Positions 1 through 8,894 are shown, numbered from the stretch's first letter. The stretch: DNA of 31,402 bases from JADZAA01 sp039810485 (GCA_039810485.1 JBDHXA010000034.1:1-31402), one strand, 5' to 3'. Numbers and translations are program-made. Notes: generated from the sequence alone by a model not told the origin.

Positions 1-1574
1 TTAGCAGTTTTACCTCTTGAAAGCTAATATCTACAAGATAGGGGAGCAACTATAAAAATCGTTTAGGACAGGATTGAGCCCAATATAAATGTAAAAGGAA
101 TTTTTAACAGTGACACTTCTATATTCTGCGCAAGCTGTCCTTCGGCTGTCATACCCGAACAGCCCTCGAATACGCATCCTGTTGTATATCGAGAGTTGTA
201 TCATCTATCGCGGGATAATCTGGTTTGCGACACAACTGATAACAACCCTGCTTGGGAGAGGGGAATGCGTACGGGTCTGCGCTTTGACGGCATTTATTGG
301 CAGTTGAAACACCAATACTCAGAAAGTGAAACTCCTTTAACGCAAATAGTGAATCGCTGGGTTTGGTCGCTTGACGATTTTTCAAACGACTCATACATTC
401 CCGATTTTTTTCGCATCGGCTGGCTTGGCGTTGTATGGGATGGTTTGAGAAATGGAGGCAATTTCAGCGGATTGAGTTATGTAGATCAACCGGCGGTTTC
501 ACCGGGAGAATTGTCTTTTTGGCCGGATTCTAATCATATCAATCGCGGCTGTTGGAATTTTGGCGAGCGAGTTATGAATCTTGACTTTCGCCGCCGTCCA
601 ATGACAGTGATACAGGGGCAAGGTTATTCGATACAAGACATTTCAGGTCAGATATTGCATTTCGAGCATACTCATAACTGACCCCGCTATCATGTGGCTT
701 ATGCCACAATGGACAATGGCTTTCTTTCCTATCCGCACCTTGCTACTCGCCCTACGGTCTGTCAGTACAGCTGGCAGGAAAACCGCAGGATATACGGCAA
801 ATCGTTGTCGTCCAACGCTGTGACTTATATTCGCTCTTCGGCACAGTAATTTTATCGTTCGGCAGGCGAAGGCGATATAGCGGTGTATCTCGATGGCTTT
901 TGCGATGATTCGCTTTCGTACAGCGTTGGCGGCGTAGAGACAGATGGGCGCGATTATCGCCTTTTGCCCCGCGAAATGGCACCTTACAAGCGGGTACATC
1001 AGCGCCAGACACATTGTGGTCTCCATGGTTTGCGGTTGGCTCATCCGAGCAATTGCACCTTCGCATAGCCGGGAATGCACCGGAATTAGTTGAAATGTGG
1101 TTGGAGCGTCGCAGCGACGGCACGCGCTGGTCGCTTGATCTTCCCGTTGGAGAGCGTCAGTGTCTTAGATAAATTCACCGTGTATGTAATAACGGCAGCG
1201 GCGAGGAATATCGTGCAGTATTGAGCGGTCGTGGCGGTCAGTATCGTGAGGAGACCGTATTGTATTGCGATCAAGGCGAATTGTCTCGGCGCAGTTCTCT
1301 TGGCGATATTGTAGATTTGTCTGCATTGCCGGCGACGCCGGTGTTGGTGTATCCGAATCCATCGTCTGGCGAGGTGCGCGCCGCCGTTTGCGGAGACGGT
1401 CGCTGCATTGTCGAGGCATAGAATAAATATGGCGAAACAATGTGGCGAATAGAGTCGAAATCGGGCGGTCTTTTTGTATTGCCGTCGTTGGGCTGGCCAT
1501 CAGGCATATATGCGTTGTGTGTGATTCGCGATGGCTTGCCTGTGTCTGCAGCCAAGTTTGTCGTAGAGCGTTAG
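1..1574 (+). pseudogene. Decayed T9SS-secreted protein gene, 5' end outside the window
   Basis: A protein-like reading can be followed almost to the end but only by crossing lesions. One frame runs from base 1 to about 970 with stops at 25-27, 64-66, 679-681 and 847-849. The reading then moves to another frame by about 993 and continues to 1574, with a local slip between about 1150 and 1185 and an in-frame TAG at 1419-1421. Several stops (64, 679, 1419) sit where a Trp codon would read well. The last ~78 codons, from about 1339, look like a T9SS type A sorting domain: VLVYPNPSSGE near the start, GIYAL, and KFVVER at the end. The rest is rich in aromatic residues and Gly, as in secreted surface proteins, but I recognise no catalytic domain. 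GC content is visibly higher than in neighbouring genes. Either a true pseudogene or a stretch of poor assembly; the mix of substitutions and indels favours decay. Confidence 0.75.
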
Positions 1575-1602
1575 CAATTTTTCACAAGTTCATATCATCG
1601 GC

Positions 1603-1640
1603 GCATCACCCGTTTTTTAAGCGGGCGATGCTTTTATTTT
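1603..1640 (+). terminator. Hairpin terminator behind the decayed T9SS gene
   Basis: A 10-bp stem (1603-1612 with 1622-1631, one A/C mismatch) encloses a 9-base loop and is followed by TTTTATTTT at 1632-1640. It lies 28 bases after the final stop of the decayed gene on the same strand, the expected place for its intrinsic terminator. Confidence 0.65.
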
Positions 1641-1712
1641 ACGGCAATGACATTTTCTCAGCCGTCGCTTTTATCTTAGCGTAGTCAAACAACAGAAAAA
1701 TTAAGTTAATCA

Positions 1713-1757
1713 CTACAATCCCAAAAATCCTACAATTCTACAATCCTAAAAATCCTA
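1713..1757. repeat. Two-copy 20-bp imperfect direct repeat
   Basis: Positions 1713-1732 and 1738-1757 are the same 20-base AT-rich unit with a single C/T difference, separated by five bases. Each unit contains two AATCC-type cores. The element fills the gap between the decayed gene and the 3' end of glyA. It has no coding potential that I can see. It may be a dispersed intergenic repeat, but only this one locus is visible here. Confidence 0.6.
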
Positions 1758-1793
1758 ATTCAGACAATCTTCAATACTGAACCAGACAATTTC

Positions 1794-3209
1794 TTACTTC
1801 CGCTTGAACGTGTTTTGCAATTCTTCGCCGACACTTTTCATAAATTCTCCTACGCCATGAGCAATATATTCAACGCCTTCTTCTATGCGTTTTGCATTTT
1901 CTTCGGCTGAATAATTGAGGTTTGGATAGATTGGGAAACCGCTGCATAAGCTCTTTACATCGGCTTTAACGGCAGCGTATACCTCCTCATTGCCAATATT
2001 GGTTAATGTGCGATCTATTAGTCGAGCAATATGACGCATATCGTCTTCTTTCATGCCGCGTGTTGTGATTGCAGCCGATCCAAGACGAATGCCGGATGTT
2101 ACAAGCGGTGATTCTGTGTCGAATGGCACTGCATTTTTATTGCAAGTAATACCAGACGCATCAAGGGCATTCTCGGCTTTTTTTCCGGTTAATCCCTTGT
2201 TGCGCAAGTCTATGAGCATAAGATGATTATCAGTGCCGTTGCTTATGATGTTATAGCCGAAATTAATCATTTCGTCGGCTAATGCCTGCGCATTTTTAAT
2301 CACTTGTGAAGTATACGCTGTAAAGTCGTCGGATAGCGCTTCGTTGAACGCGGTCGCTTTGCCTGCTATTACATGCATAAGAGGTCCTCCTTGTATTCCG
2401 GGCATGACCATCGAGTCAATCAGTTCTCCCATTAGTTTTTTACGCCCGGATTTAGGAGCTGTTTGTCCAAATGGATTTTCATAGTTTTTCCCCATAATGA
2501 TAAGTCCGCCGCGAGGTCCGCGCAAAGTCTTATGCGTTGTGCTTGTTACAATGTCGCAATATGGAACGGGTGAGGAAAGATGTCCCTTTGCTATCAAACC
2601 TGCAGGGTGAGCAATGTCGGCAAGCAAAAATGCGCCGATTGAATCTGCTATTTCACGGAATGCCTTGTAATTAATATTCCGCGAATAAGCGGATGCGCCT
2701 ACAGTTATCATTTTTGGCTTATGCTCTTTTGCAAGATCGGCCGCGCGATTATAATCAATTCGTCCAGTTTCCTTGTCAATTCCATAAGGAATGAAATTGT
2801 AGAATTTGCCGGAAAAGTTAACTGGCGAGCCATGCGTCAAATGCCCTCCATGAGAGAGATCCATGCCCATAACTGTATCACCCGGCTTGAGAAACACAAA
2901 ATAGACAGCCATATTGGCGCTGCTGCCGCTATGCGGCTGCACATTGGCATATTCGGCGCCGAATAGTTTTTTAAGGCGGTCTATGGCAAGTGTTTCAGCT
3001 GCGTCGACCCATTCGCATCCGCCATAATAACGACGGCCGGGATAACCTTCGGCGTATTTGTTTGTTAAAATTGAACCTTGCGCTTGCATAACTGCTTCCG
3101 AAGCATAGTTTTCGCTTGCAATAAGCTCGAGTTTGTCGCGCTGACGCTCATATTCTCCTACCAGAGATTGGTGCAGTTCTGGATCTGAGTTTTTGATGTA
3201 TGAGTACAT
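1794..3209 (-). CDS. glyA: Serine hydroxymethyltransferase
   Basis: This cytoplasmic PLP enzyme converts serine and tetrahydrofolate to glycine and 5,10-methylenetetrahydrofolate, feeding one-carbon metabolism. The protein has the family landmarks: LIASENYAS near residue 29, KYAEGYPGRRYYGG at 51-64, the cofactor-contacting ADIAHPAG around 197-204 (Asp198, His201), and the PLP lysine in STTHKTLRGPRGG (Lys227). At 471 residues it is longer than the usual ~420; an insert after the lysine loop and an extended C-terminus explain this. The frame stays open 13 codons further upstream, but the start chosen here (ATG complementary to 3207-3209) has an AGGAAA Shine-Dalgarno six bases ahead. It begins 46 bases after the stop of the secreted-protein gene on the same strand, so the two are probably co-transcribed. 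Confidence 0.97.
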   Translation of the reverse strand: MYSYIKNSDPELHQSLVGEYERQRDKLELIASENYASEAVMQAQGSILTNKYAEGYPGRRYYGGCEWVDAAETLAIDRLKKLFGAEYANVQPHSGSSANMAVYFVFLKPGDTVMGMDLSHGGHLTHGSPVNFSGKFYNFIPYGIDKETGRIDYNRAADLAKEHKPKMITVGASAYSRNINYKAFREIADSIGAFLLADIAHPAGLIAKGHLSSPVPYCDIVTSTTHKTLRGPRGGLIIMGKNYENPFGQTAPKSGRKKLMGELIDSMVMPGIQGGPLMHVIAGKATAFNEALSDDFTAYTSQVIKNAQALADEMINFGYNIISNGTDNHLMLIDLRNKGLTGKKAENALDASGITCNKNAVPFDTESPLVTSGIRLGSAAITTRGMKEDDMRHIARLIDRTLTNIGNEEVYAAVKADVKSLCSGFPIYPNLNYSAEENAKRIEEGVEYIAHGVGEFMKSVGEELQNTFKRK

Positions 3210-3255
3210 AATATTTCCTATAATAGTGATGGAATAATATCTAAACAAAATCCCG

Positions 3256-4200
3256 CTATTTCATTACGGCAAATTCCGAAGCAATGCTGTGTCCATTGGC
3301 GGAGCATATCAAGTGATAGGCCCCGGAAATTAACTTGTCGAGCGGAAGAACAATAGTTTCAGCGCCGGCAGTTTCTATCTGTGATGTGAATTGCAGAAGG
3401 CCGACAGCATCAAAAATGGAAATATTTAGCACATTGCCTTTGAGAATAGCTGGAATGGCAAATCGTATTTCATTGCTTGCAGGATTTGGTCTAAAGTAGG
3501 ATTTAGAATCTAAAGCGATAATGTCGTTTGTTGAAAGGGCAATTTCTTCACAATGAGTTTCGCCTGTAACAGCGTGGACTTCACAGTTTAAAATAGTGCC
3601 ATTGCCGCCGCCCATTGGAGAGCCGCCAAAGTTTAATTGCCAAAGCGGAGAGCCGGCAGTGAAATATCTTGGTAAAATTGCTATGCTTAGCGGGATTAGA
3701 AAAGGTTTTTTTTCGGGAAATGCCGCTGAAAATACTTTGTATGCATTATCATCTCGAATTTTTGCAGACATGGCATCGCTGTCAATCCAATTGTCCGGCA
3801 ATGTTGCATCTGTGAATGAACCCATTGGTGCAAGCGAACTTGCATCGAAAGGCAGCACTTGAAATCCAAACAGAGCAACTTTTACTATTCCGGCGCTGAC
3901 TACGGTGTCATCGGAAGTTTTACGGCTTTTGCCGGACAAAAAATAAAGCCAAGCTTTTGCCTTTCCATCTTTTATGTCGAAGGCAACTTTAATCGGCAGT
4001 TGAAGAGCTGCGCTTGTATCGCCTAGTGAAAAAACTCCTAATAATTTTGGTGATGTAATGGAAGAATCGGCTGATTTTTCAGCAAGTTTAAGCCCTGATT
4101 TAGCGGTAAATGGCTGCAATAAAGCGTCGAGCTGAGCATAAGACGACTGTGCGTTGCAACAAATAAGCAAAGCAATCGCCGATAGCAAAAGAGATTTCAT
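3256..4200 (-). CDS. Secreted protein with T9SS C-terminal sorting domain
   Basis: A 314-residue protein whose function I do not recognise. It starts with a clear Sec signal peptide (MKSLLLSAIALLICCNAQSSYAQ) and ends with a ~75-residue T9SS type A sorting domain: a YFRPNPASNEIRF strand, a central NISIFDAVG segment, then ISGAYHLI and a final basic residue. That predicts export to the periplasm, passage through the type IX system, and release or anchoring at the surface. The middle part has short beta-rich stretches; PLWQLNF and a later AVTGE resemble a PepSY-like strand pattern, but this is weak. The gene is complete and lies 46 bases upstream of glyA on the same strand. It is one of two T9SS cargo genes here; the other, at the left edge, is decayed. 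Confidence 0.85.
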   Translation of the reverse strand: MKSLLLSAIALLICCNAQSSYAQLDALLQPFTAKSGLKLAEKSADSSITSPKLLGVFSLGDTSAALQLPIKVAFDIKDGKAKAWLYFLSGKSRKTSDDTVVSAGIVKVALFGFQVLPFDASSLAPMGSFTDATLPDNWIDSDAMSAKIRDDNAYKVFSAAFPEKKPFLIPLSIAILPRYFTAGSPLWQLNFGGSPMGGGNGTILNCEVHAVTGETHCEEIALSTNDIIALDSKSYFRPNPASNEIRFAIPAILKGNVLNISIFDAVGLLQFTSQIETAGAETIVLPLDKLISGAYHLICSANGHSIASEFAVMK

Positions 4201-4326
4201 TGACTATATTCCTATTTTATGAAGGTTTTTAATACTGCATTAACGAAATTATGAAAATTTGTTCTCATCGAAAAACCTTTTCAGATTTCCTAATTTACGC
4301 TATTAAGCAAATAAAGAGCGTTTTCG

Positions 4327-4334
4327 TAAATTTG
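4327..4334 (+). promoter_or_regulatory. Bacteroidota-type -7 box upstream of the E1 gene
   Basis: TAAATTTG matches the TAnnTTTG -7 consensus of Bacteroidota housekeeping promoters. It lies 38 bases before the ATG of the E1 gene, giving a leader of roughly 30 bases. No clear TTG -33 element is visible at the expected distance. The flanking bases (CG before the box) recur at other such boxes in this window. Confidence 0.5.
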
Positions 4335-4372
4335 TTCCAATTTACCAAAGCAGCAATTGGAGAATACAAATA

Positions 4373-6421
4373 ATGAATCATATAGATTGGAAAAATATTG
4401 CTCGAATCGTGCTACTGTCAAGAGCGATAGATCTTATTGAAGAAAACGAATTAGCGCCAAATGGAAAAGCTCTTTATCAATTTTCATCTCGAGGTCATGA
4501 ATTAGCGCAGGTTATTTTATCGGAATACTTAAAACATCCTCACGATGCTGCAACAGTTTACTATAGGTCGCGCCCTTTTGTGCTGGGTGCCGGCATGACT
4601 GCGGAGGAAGCTTTTGCCGGTCCTTTGGCAAAATCAGGAAGCCGCAATGGCGGACGCGATATTGGCGTTGTGCATAATCTTGTTTCTCGAGGCGCCGCTT
4701 CAGTTCTTCCGGCAAGCGGCGATGTAGGAGCGCAATATACGCCTGCGGTCGGCTGGGCTCAGGCAATTGTTTATCGCTCGGAATTTATGCAAGAAAAAGA
4801 GTGGGACGGCGCGTGTGCCGTAGCACTTGGCGGCGATGCTTCGTGCGCATCGAATGGGTTTTGGTCGGCGCTTACTATTGCAACAACTCAAAATTTTCCG
4901 ATGCTTTTCTTTATCGAAGATAACAGCTATGGCATTTCTGTGCCGGGCACATTCCACACGCCGGGAGGTAATATTGCAAAAAATCTTGCGAGTTTTGCCA
5001 ATTTGTTAGTGTTGGATGGAGATGGTGCCGATCCGGCTGAGGCTGCCAAACTAATTGAAAAAGCTGTGCAGCATGTTCGCAATCGAATATCCCCGGTGTT
5101 ACTACGGCTTTCCGTACCTCGTCTTTGCGGGCATTCGAGCGCTGATATGCAAAGCTACAAATCGCCGAAAGAACGTGATGCCGAGCTTAAACGCGACCCA
5201 ATTCCTCGGTTAAAAGCATTTTTATCAAAACAAAAAATTATTAACTCTAAAGAATGGGCAGAGTTAGAGAGCCATGCTGAACACGAGGCAAGAACAGCGG
5301 CAAATGCTGCGCTTAATCAAAGTGAGCCGCCGACAGACAATATTGCCGAGTTTCTTTTTGCCAATGATAAAATACCTCAAAAGGCAGGAGGAATGGCAGC
5401 CGAAGGAATTATACCTTCAAGAGGTGTGATTGAGCCTGAAAATGGCGCAAGAATGAATTTGATTGATGCAGTCCGACGAACACTCGAGACGGAGCTTTCT
5501 GCGAACAATCGAACGTTGGTGTTTGGCGAAGATATAGGCATAAAAGGAGGAGTGCACGGAGCAACCATTGATTTGCAAAAGAAGTTCGGCGATTTTCGAG
5601 TTTTTGACACTTCGTTGTCCGAAGAAGGTATTATCGGACGTTCAGTTGGAATGGCGTATGCTGGTCTTGTTCCTGTGCCAGAAATTCAATTCCGTAAATA
5701 TCTCGATCCGGCAATGGAGCAAATCAATGATTGCGGAACTGTGCGATGGAGAACAAATAATGAATTTGCCGCGCCAATTATTGTAAGAATACCGGTAGGA
5801 CATTCAAAACGAACGGGAGATCCATGGCATAGTGTGTCAGGAGAAGCTATTTTTGCGCATACGCAGGGTTGGAGAATTGCCATGCCTTCTAATGCCGCCG
5901 ATGCAGTTGGATTGTTGAGATCGTCTCTCAGAGCCAACGATCCAGTGTTTTTTCTCGAACATCGAAATTTATTAGATACCGCTCAAGGGCGAGCGCCTTA
6001 TCCAGGTGATAATTACATTATTCCATTTGGTCAGGCAAATGTTATTCAAAAAGGGAATAGAGTAAGCATTGTGTCGTGGGGCGAAATGATTCATAGAGTA
6101 AAAGAAGCCGCAAAGCAATTCGAAAATGATGTCGAAATTATTGATTTGCGGACGCTTTGCCCGTGGGATAAAGAAATGGTGTTGAAGTCGCTGAGGAAAA
6201 CTAATAAATGTATAATTGCGCACGAAGACGCAATAACCGGTGGATTCGGAGCGGAAATAGCTGCAGTTCTTGCTAAAGAATGTTTTCAATGGCTCGATGC
6301 GCCTATCGAACGCATAGCAGTACCGGATATTCCAATCCCATATAACTTGCAACAAATGAATGCCGTTATGCCAACAGCGCAAACCATTGCTTCGACAATT
6401 AAAAAAATATTATCTTTTTAG
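4373..6421 (+). CDS. Fused alpha/beta E1 component of a 2-oxoacid (branched-chain type) dehydrogenase
   Basis: A 682-residue fusion of the E1 alpha and beta chains that decarboxylate 2-oxoacids using thiamine diphosphate and pass the acyl group to the lipoyl E2 protein. The alpha half carries the TPP/metal motif, GGDASCASNGFW around 153-164 with the matching Asn at 184 in IEDNSYGIS. The beta half begins near Met361 (MNLIDAVRRTL) and has the active-site EEG of the SLSEEGIIG segment, the PVGHSKRTGDPWHS loop, and the C-terminal transketolase domain (IIDLRTLCPWD, ITGGFGAE). Length and fusion are typical of Bacteroidota, where such proteins are annotated as 2-oxoisovalerate or pyruvate-type E1; the exact substrate cannot be read from the sequence. 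E2 and E3 genes are not in this window. The start is preceded by a -7 promoter box but no strong ribosome-binding site. Confidence 0.93.
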   Translation: MNHIDWKNIARIVLLSRAIDLIEENELAPNGKALYQFSSRGHELAQVILSEYLKHPHDAATVYYRSRPFVLGAGMTAEEAFAGPLAKSGSRNGGRDIGVVHNLVSRGAASVLPASGDVGAQYTPAVGWAQAIVYRSEFMQEKEWDGACAVALGGDASCASNGFWSALTIATTQNFPMLFFIEDNSYGISVPGTFHTPGGNIAKNLASFANLLVLDGDGADPAEAAKLIEKAVQHVRNRISPVLLRLSVPRLCGHSSADMQSYKSPKERDAELKRDPIPRLKAFLSKQKIINSKEWAELESHAEHEARTAANAALNQSEPPTDNIAEFLFANDKIPQKAGGMAAEGIIPSRGVIEPENGARMNLIDAVRRTLETELSANNRTLVFGEDIGIKGGVHGATIDLQKKFGDFRVFDTSLSEEGIIGRSVGMAYAGLVPVPEIQFRKYLDPAMEQINDCGTVRWRTNNEFAAPIIVRIPVGHSKRTGDPWHSVSGEAIFAHTQGWRIAMPSNAADAVGLLRSSLRANDPVFFLEHRNLLDTAQGRAPYPGDNYIIPFGQANVIQKGNRVSIVSWGEMIHRVKEAAKQFENDVEIIDLRTLCPWDKEMVLKSLRKTNKCIIAHEDAITGGFGAEIAAVLAKECFQWLDAPIERIAVPDIPIPYNLQQMNAVMPTAQTIASTIKKILSF

Positions 6422-6459
6422 ATTGATTTATCTCTATAATTTTATGCTGAGGTATATTT

Positions 6460-6900
6460 ATGCAAAACATTAAAAGCTTTGAAGGAGAACGCTATTATTT
6501 CGATGTGATTTTACAATCTAACAAAGGTAAAACAACCTTTGAAATACGCTCTACATGTGCTGACACAGGAGCTTCTGCTACTGTTACAAGTGTGAAAGAA
6601 CTTGCCGACAGAGTTCTTGAAAATACAAAAAAGCGGAAAGATCCTCGTTATACATTATCTGTCTGGCAAGTGTCGGATACGGAAGGCAAGGAGCTTTTTG
6701 AGCATACAACGGGTCTTTTTGCAGATAATGATTTTATTGAAAAGATGGAAGATGCGATGAATGATGATCGCGCATCCGGCAAATGGCGCGATGAGGATGA
6801 TTTTGCTGAAGAATACGGATTTGATGAAGATGACGAAGAAAATGCTGATTTTGACGACGATGAATTTGATGGTGAATTTAATGAGGATGATTTCCGCTGA
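6460..6900 (+). CDS. Small acidic protein of unknown function
   Basis: A 146-residue cytoplasmic protein with no signal peptide or membrane segment. Residues 1-~100 look folded: GERYYFDVILQS, a Thr/Ser-rich strand, an amphipathic helix (VKELADRVLENTKKRK) and a strand containing YTLSVWQVSD. The last ~45 residues are almost wholly Asp, Glu and Phe, giving a strongly negative tail. The start is well supported by GAGG seven bases ahead of the ATG. It lies 38 bases after the E1 gene on the same strand and may be co-transcribed with it. Small single-strand nucleic-acid-binding proteins of Bacteroidota crossed my mind, but no signature residues support that, so I assign no function. Confidence 0.75.
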   Translation: MQNIKSFEGERYYFDVILQSNKGKTTFEIRSTCADTGASATVTSVKELADRVLENTKKRKDPRYTLSVWQVSDTEGKELFEHTTGLFADNDFIEKMEDAMNDDRASGKWRDEDDFAEEYGFDEDDEENADFDDDEFDGEFNEDDFR

Positions 6901-7000
6901 TGTGTTTTTGCGACTTGTAATAATGTGAAACTTAGCAAATTAACAGTGTTGCTTCAACGATAATTCAATTGTTTGAAAGATATTAAATGCTCATTGTTAG

Positions 7001-7120
7001 ATGAAAAATTTATATGCGCTGGTAAGTAAAAGCTTTAAGCAAGATGAGGGTAAATTATTAGAATTAGTCTGGCACAATCCTTGGAAAACTACTATTATCC
7101 TGCTAAGAATACAATTATGA
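7001..7120 (+). CDS. Possible 39-residue peptide overlapping the glycosyltransferase start
   Basis: An ATG at 7001 opens a 39-codon frame whose TGA (7118-7120) overlaps the ATG of the glycosyltransferase (7117-7119) in the ATGA arrangement used for translational coupling. The peptide is basic, with two Trp residues in VWHNPWKTT and a hydrophobic end. It has no visible Shine-Dalgarno sequence and no family resemblance I can name. It could be a small coupled gene, a leader peptide, or chance. Confidence 0.3.
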   Translation: MKNLYALVSKSFKQDEGKLLELVWHNPWKTTIILLRIQL

Positions 7121-8373
7121 ATGACTTTCATCGGCGATTAAAGATATTGTTTATTGCTCCACGCTTTCCATGGCCATTAGTCGGAGGCGATCGCATCAAA
7201 AGTTATCATATATTAAAATATTTAGCTCAAAATCATCATGTTGTTTTAGCTACTTTTTGTTGGAAAGGAGTTGTTGATGAAGAACAGAGTGCTGCAATAA
7301 AGAACTTAGGCATAGAATTATATACTGCACCAATATATCCTTTAAGAGCAGGTATTCGATCGTCAAGATCCTTTTTCAACGGTCTACCGTTAGAAATTGC
7401 TTTCTACACACAGCCACAGCTTTCGCAAATTGTTGACAAGCTATGCGAGGCTAATCAATTTGATCTTGGTATTTCTTTTTTTATGCGAACTGCCGAATAT
7501 ATGCGCCATCGTTCTTTCAAAAAGCTTCTTATTGCTGAGGATTGCCGGTTGATGTACCAAAGTAGATCCTCAGAAGCAAGCGAGAGCTTAAAGCAGCGGC
7601 TTGTTCGAAAATGGGAGGTTCGTCAGCTTAGCGTCTATGAGCCAGAAATTGTTAATGATTTCGATTGTACGACGCTTGTTACACACGAAGATATTCAAGC
7701 GATGCATTCTCAAAATCCGCGCGCTAACTATGCTTTATTGACTAACGGAGTTGAATTGGAAACCTATGCGCCCAATTTCAATATGCGCAGCCGCAAAGGA
7801 ATTCTCTTTGGTGGGAAATTAGATGTTTGGGCAAATGAACAGATGGCGCATTCTTTAGTTGTGGACATATTGCCGGCTATTCGCAATTGCCTGCCAGATG
7901 CTTCGCTAAGGATAGTTGGAGCAAACCCAAGCCAAAGGATGCAAAAACTGGCGGGAGATTATGTGAAAATCTATGCTAATGTGCATTCGTTTATACCTTT
8001 CCTCCAATCTGCCGCCGTATTTATTCATCCACATAGAGGTGCATCGGGAATTCAAAATAAAATTTTGCAAGCAATGTCGTGCGGATGCCCTATAGTAACA
8101 ACGCCAACCGGAATACAAGGAATTGCAGCGCAGCATGGCAAGGATGTAATGATTGCGCAATCTAAGGATGAAATAATTAGACATGCAATTACACTGCTAA
8201 GCAATCCAGCATTTGCGCAAGAGCTTGCGCAAAACGCACGCAAAATTGTTGAAAAGAATCATTCTTGGGTTACGATAGATTATTCTCTCAATAATATACT
8301 GACAGAATTATTCCCTGAAGTTGCCTCTAATACAAAAGTAAAAGCATTATCGCAAGGTGGTTGCAAGTCGTGA
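7117..8373 (+). CDS. Glycosyltransferase, GT4 family, exopolysaccharide type
   Basis: A 418-residue GT-B glycosyltransferase. The acceptor half starts with ILFIAPRFPWPLVGGDRIKSYH, the glycine-rich loop of the family. The donor half starts near residue 229 (ILFGGKLDVWANEQ) and carries the nucleotide-sugar region GASGIQNKILQAMSCGCPIVTT at about 308-330, where the usual Glu-X7-Glu motif is modified. The LDVWAN and GIQNKILQAM segments resemble transferases of the TIGR03087 type described with exosortase/PEP-CTERM loci, though no exosortase gene is present here. The frame extends upstream to a TTG at 7081, but I prefer the ATG at 7117, where a short upstream frame overlaps by ATGA. Its stop overlaps the GTG of the next gene, so the two proteins are made together, probably for cell-surface glycans. 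Confidence 0.85.
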   Translation: MNDFHRRLKILFIAPRFPWPLVGGDRIKSYHILKYLAQNHHVVLATFCWKGVVDEEQSAAIKNLGIELYTAPIYPLRAGIRSSRSFFNGLPLEIAFYTQPQLSQIVDKLCEANQFDLGISFFMRTAEYMRHRSFKKLLIAEDCRLMYQSRSSEASESLKQRLVRKWEVRQLSVYEPEIVNDFDCTTLVTHEDIQAMHSQNPRANYALLTNGVELETYAPNFNMRSRKGILFGGKLDVWANEQMAHSLVVDILPAIRNCLPDASLRIVGANPSQRMQKLAGDYVKIYANVHSFIPFLQSAAVFIHPHRGASGIQNKILQAMSCGCPIVTTPTGIQGIAAQHGKDVMIAQSKDEIIRHAITLLSNPAFAQELAQNARKIVEKNHSWVTIDYSLNNILTELFPEVASNTKVKALSQGGCKS

Positions 8374-8894
8374 ATAAAGCAGTTTTTTTTGACCGCGACG
8401 GCATTGTAAATCGTCGAATTTACTGTGGTTATGTTACATCGCCGGACGATTTTATTTTTCTTGAAGATTTCTTTTCGCTTTTCAAAAAGGTGCATGAACT
8501 TGGCTATTTGACCATCATTGTTACAAATCAGCAGGGCGTTGGGAAAGGATTGATGTCCGAAGATGATTTAGAGAGGATACATGAATTTATGCAAAGCGAA
8601 TTAATGATGAAATTCGGCTATGCTTTCGACGCAATTTTTTCATGCAGCGACCTTGCAATGTCTGGAAGCAAGCGAAGAAAACCAGAGCCGGGTATGTTGT
8701 TGGAAGCAGCAAACACTTTTAATATAAACTTGTCTGAATCGTGGATAATAGGCGATAGTATTAGAGATGTTCAGGCAGGAAAAGCAGCCGGCACAAAAAC
8801 AGTATTAGTTGGCAAGTTTTCCATGATTGGAGAAGCAGATATTATAGTGCAACATTTAAAAGACATAGATATCTTTGACAATGTTGCAATGTAA
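8370..8894 (+). CDS. HAD-superfamily phosphatase, GmhB/histidinol-phosphatase type
   Basis: A 174-residue HAD-IIIA hydrolase. The nucleophile motif is FFDRDGIVN (Asp8, Asp10), motif II is the Thr of IIVTNQQGVGKG, motif III is the Lys of RRKPEPGML, and motif IV is GDSIRDVQAGKAAG. This layout is that of D-glycero-D-manno-heptose 1,7-bisphosphate phosphatase (GmhB) and of the HisB phosphatase domain. Classical GmhB has a Cys/His zinc loop before motif III; here the stretch CSDLAMSGSKRRKPEPG lacks the Cys pairs, so the substrate is uncertain. Translation most likely starts at GTG 8370, which overlaps the preceding TGA by four bases. Coupling to a glycosyltransferase argues for a sugar-phosphate substrate in surface polysaccharide synthesis. 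Confidence 0.85.
   Translation: MNKAVFFDRDGIVNRRIYCGYVTSPDDFIFLEDFFSLFKKVHELGYLTIIVTNQQGVGKGLMSEDDLERIHEFMQSELMMKFGYAFDAIFSCSDLAMSGSKRRKPEPGMLLEAANTFNINLSESWIIGDSIRDVQAGKAAGTKTVLVGKFSMIGEADIIVQHLKDIDIFDNVAM

Noticed and set aside
679..681. In-frame TGA as a possible selenocysteine codon or a recoded stop
   Set aside because: No stem-loop of the right kind follows, and other stops and frame changes in the same gene show general decay. Genes elsewhere in the window use TGA as a normal stop.
643..1123. Two long minus-strand frames opposite the decayed T9SS gene
   Set aside because: Their products lack any family pattern, while the plus strand gives a continuous protein-like reading with a sorting domain; they are antisense shadows.
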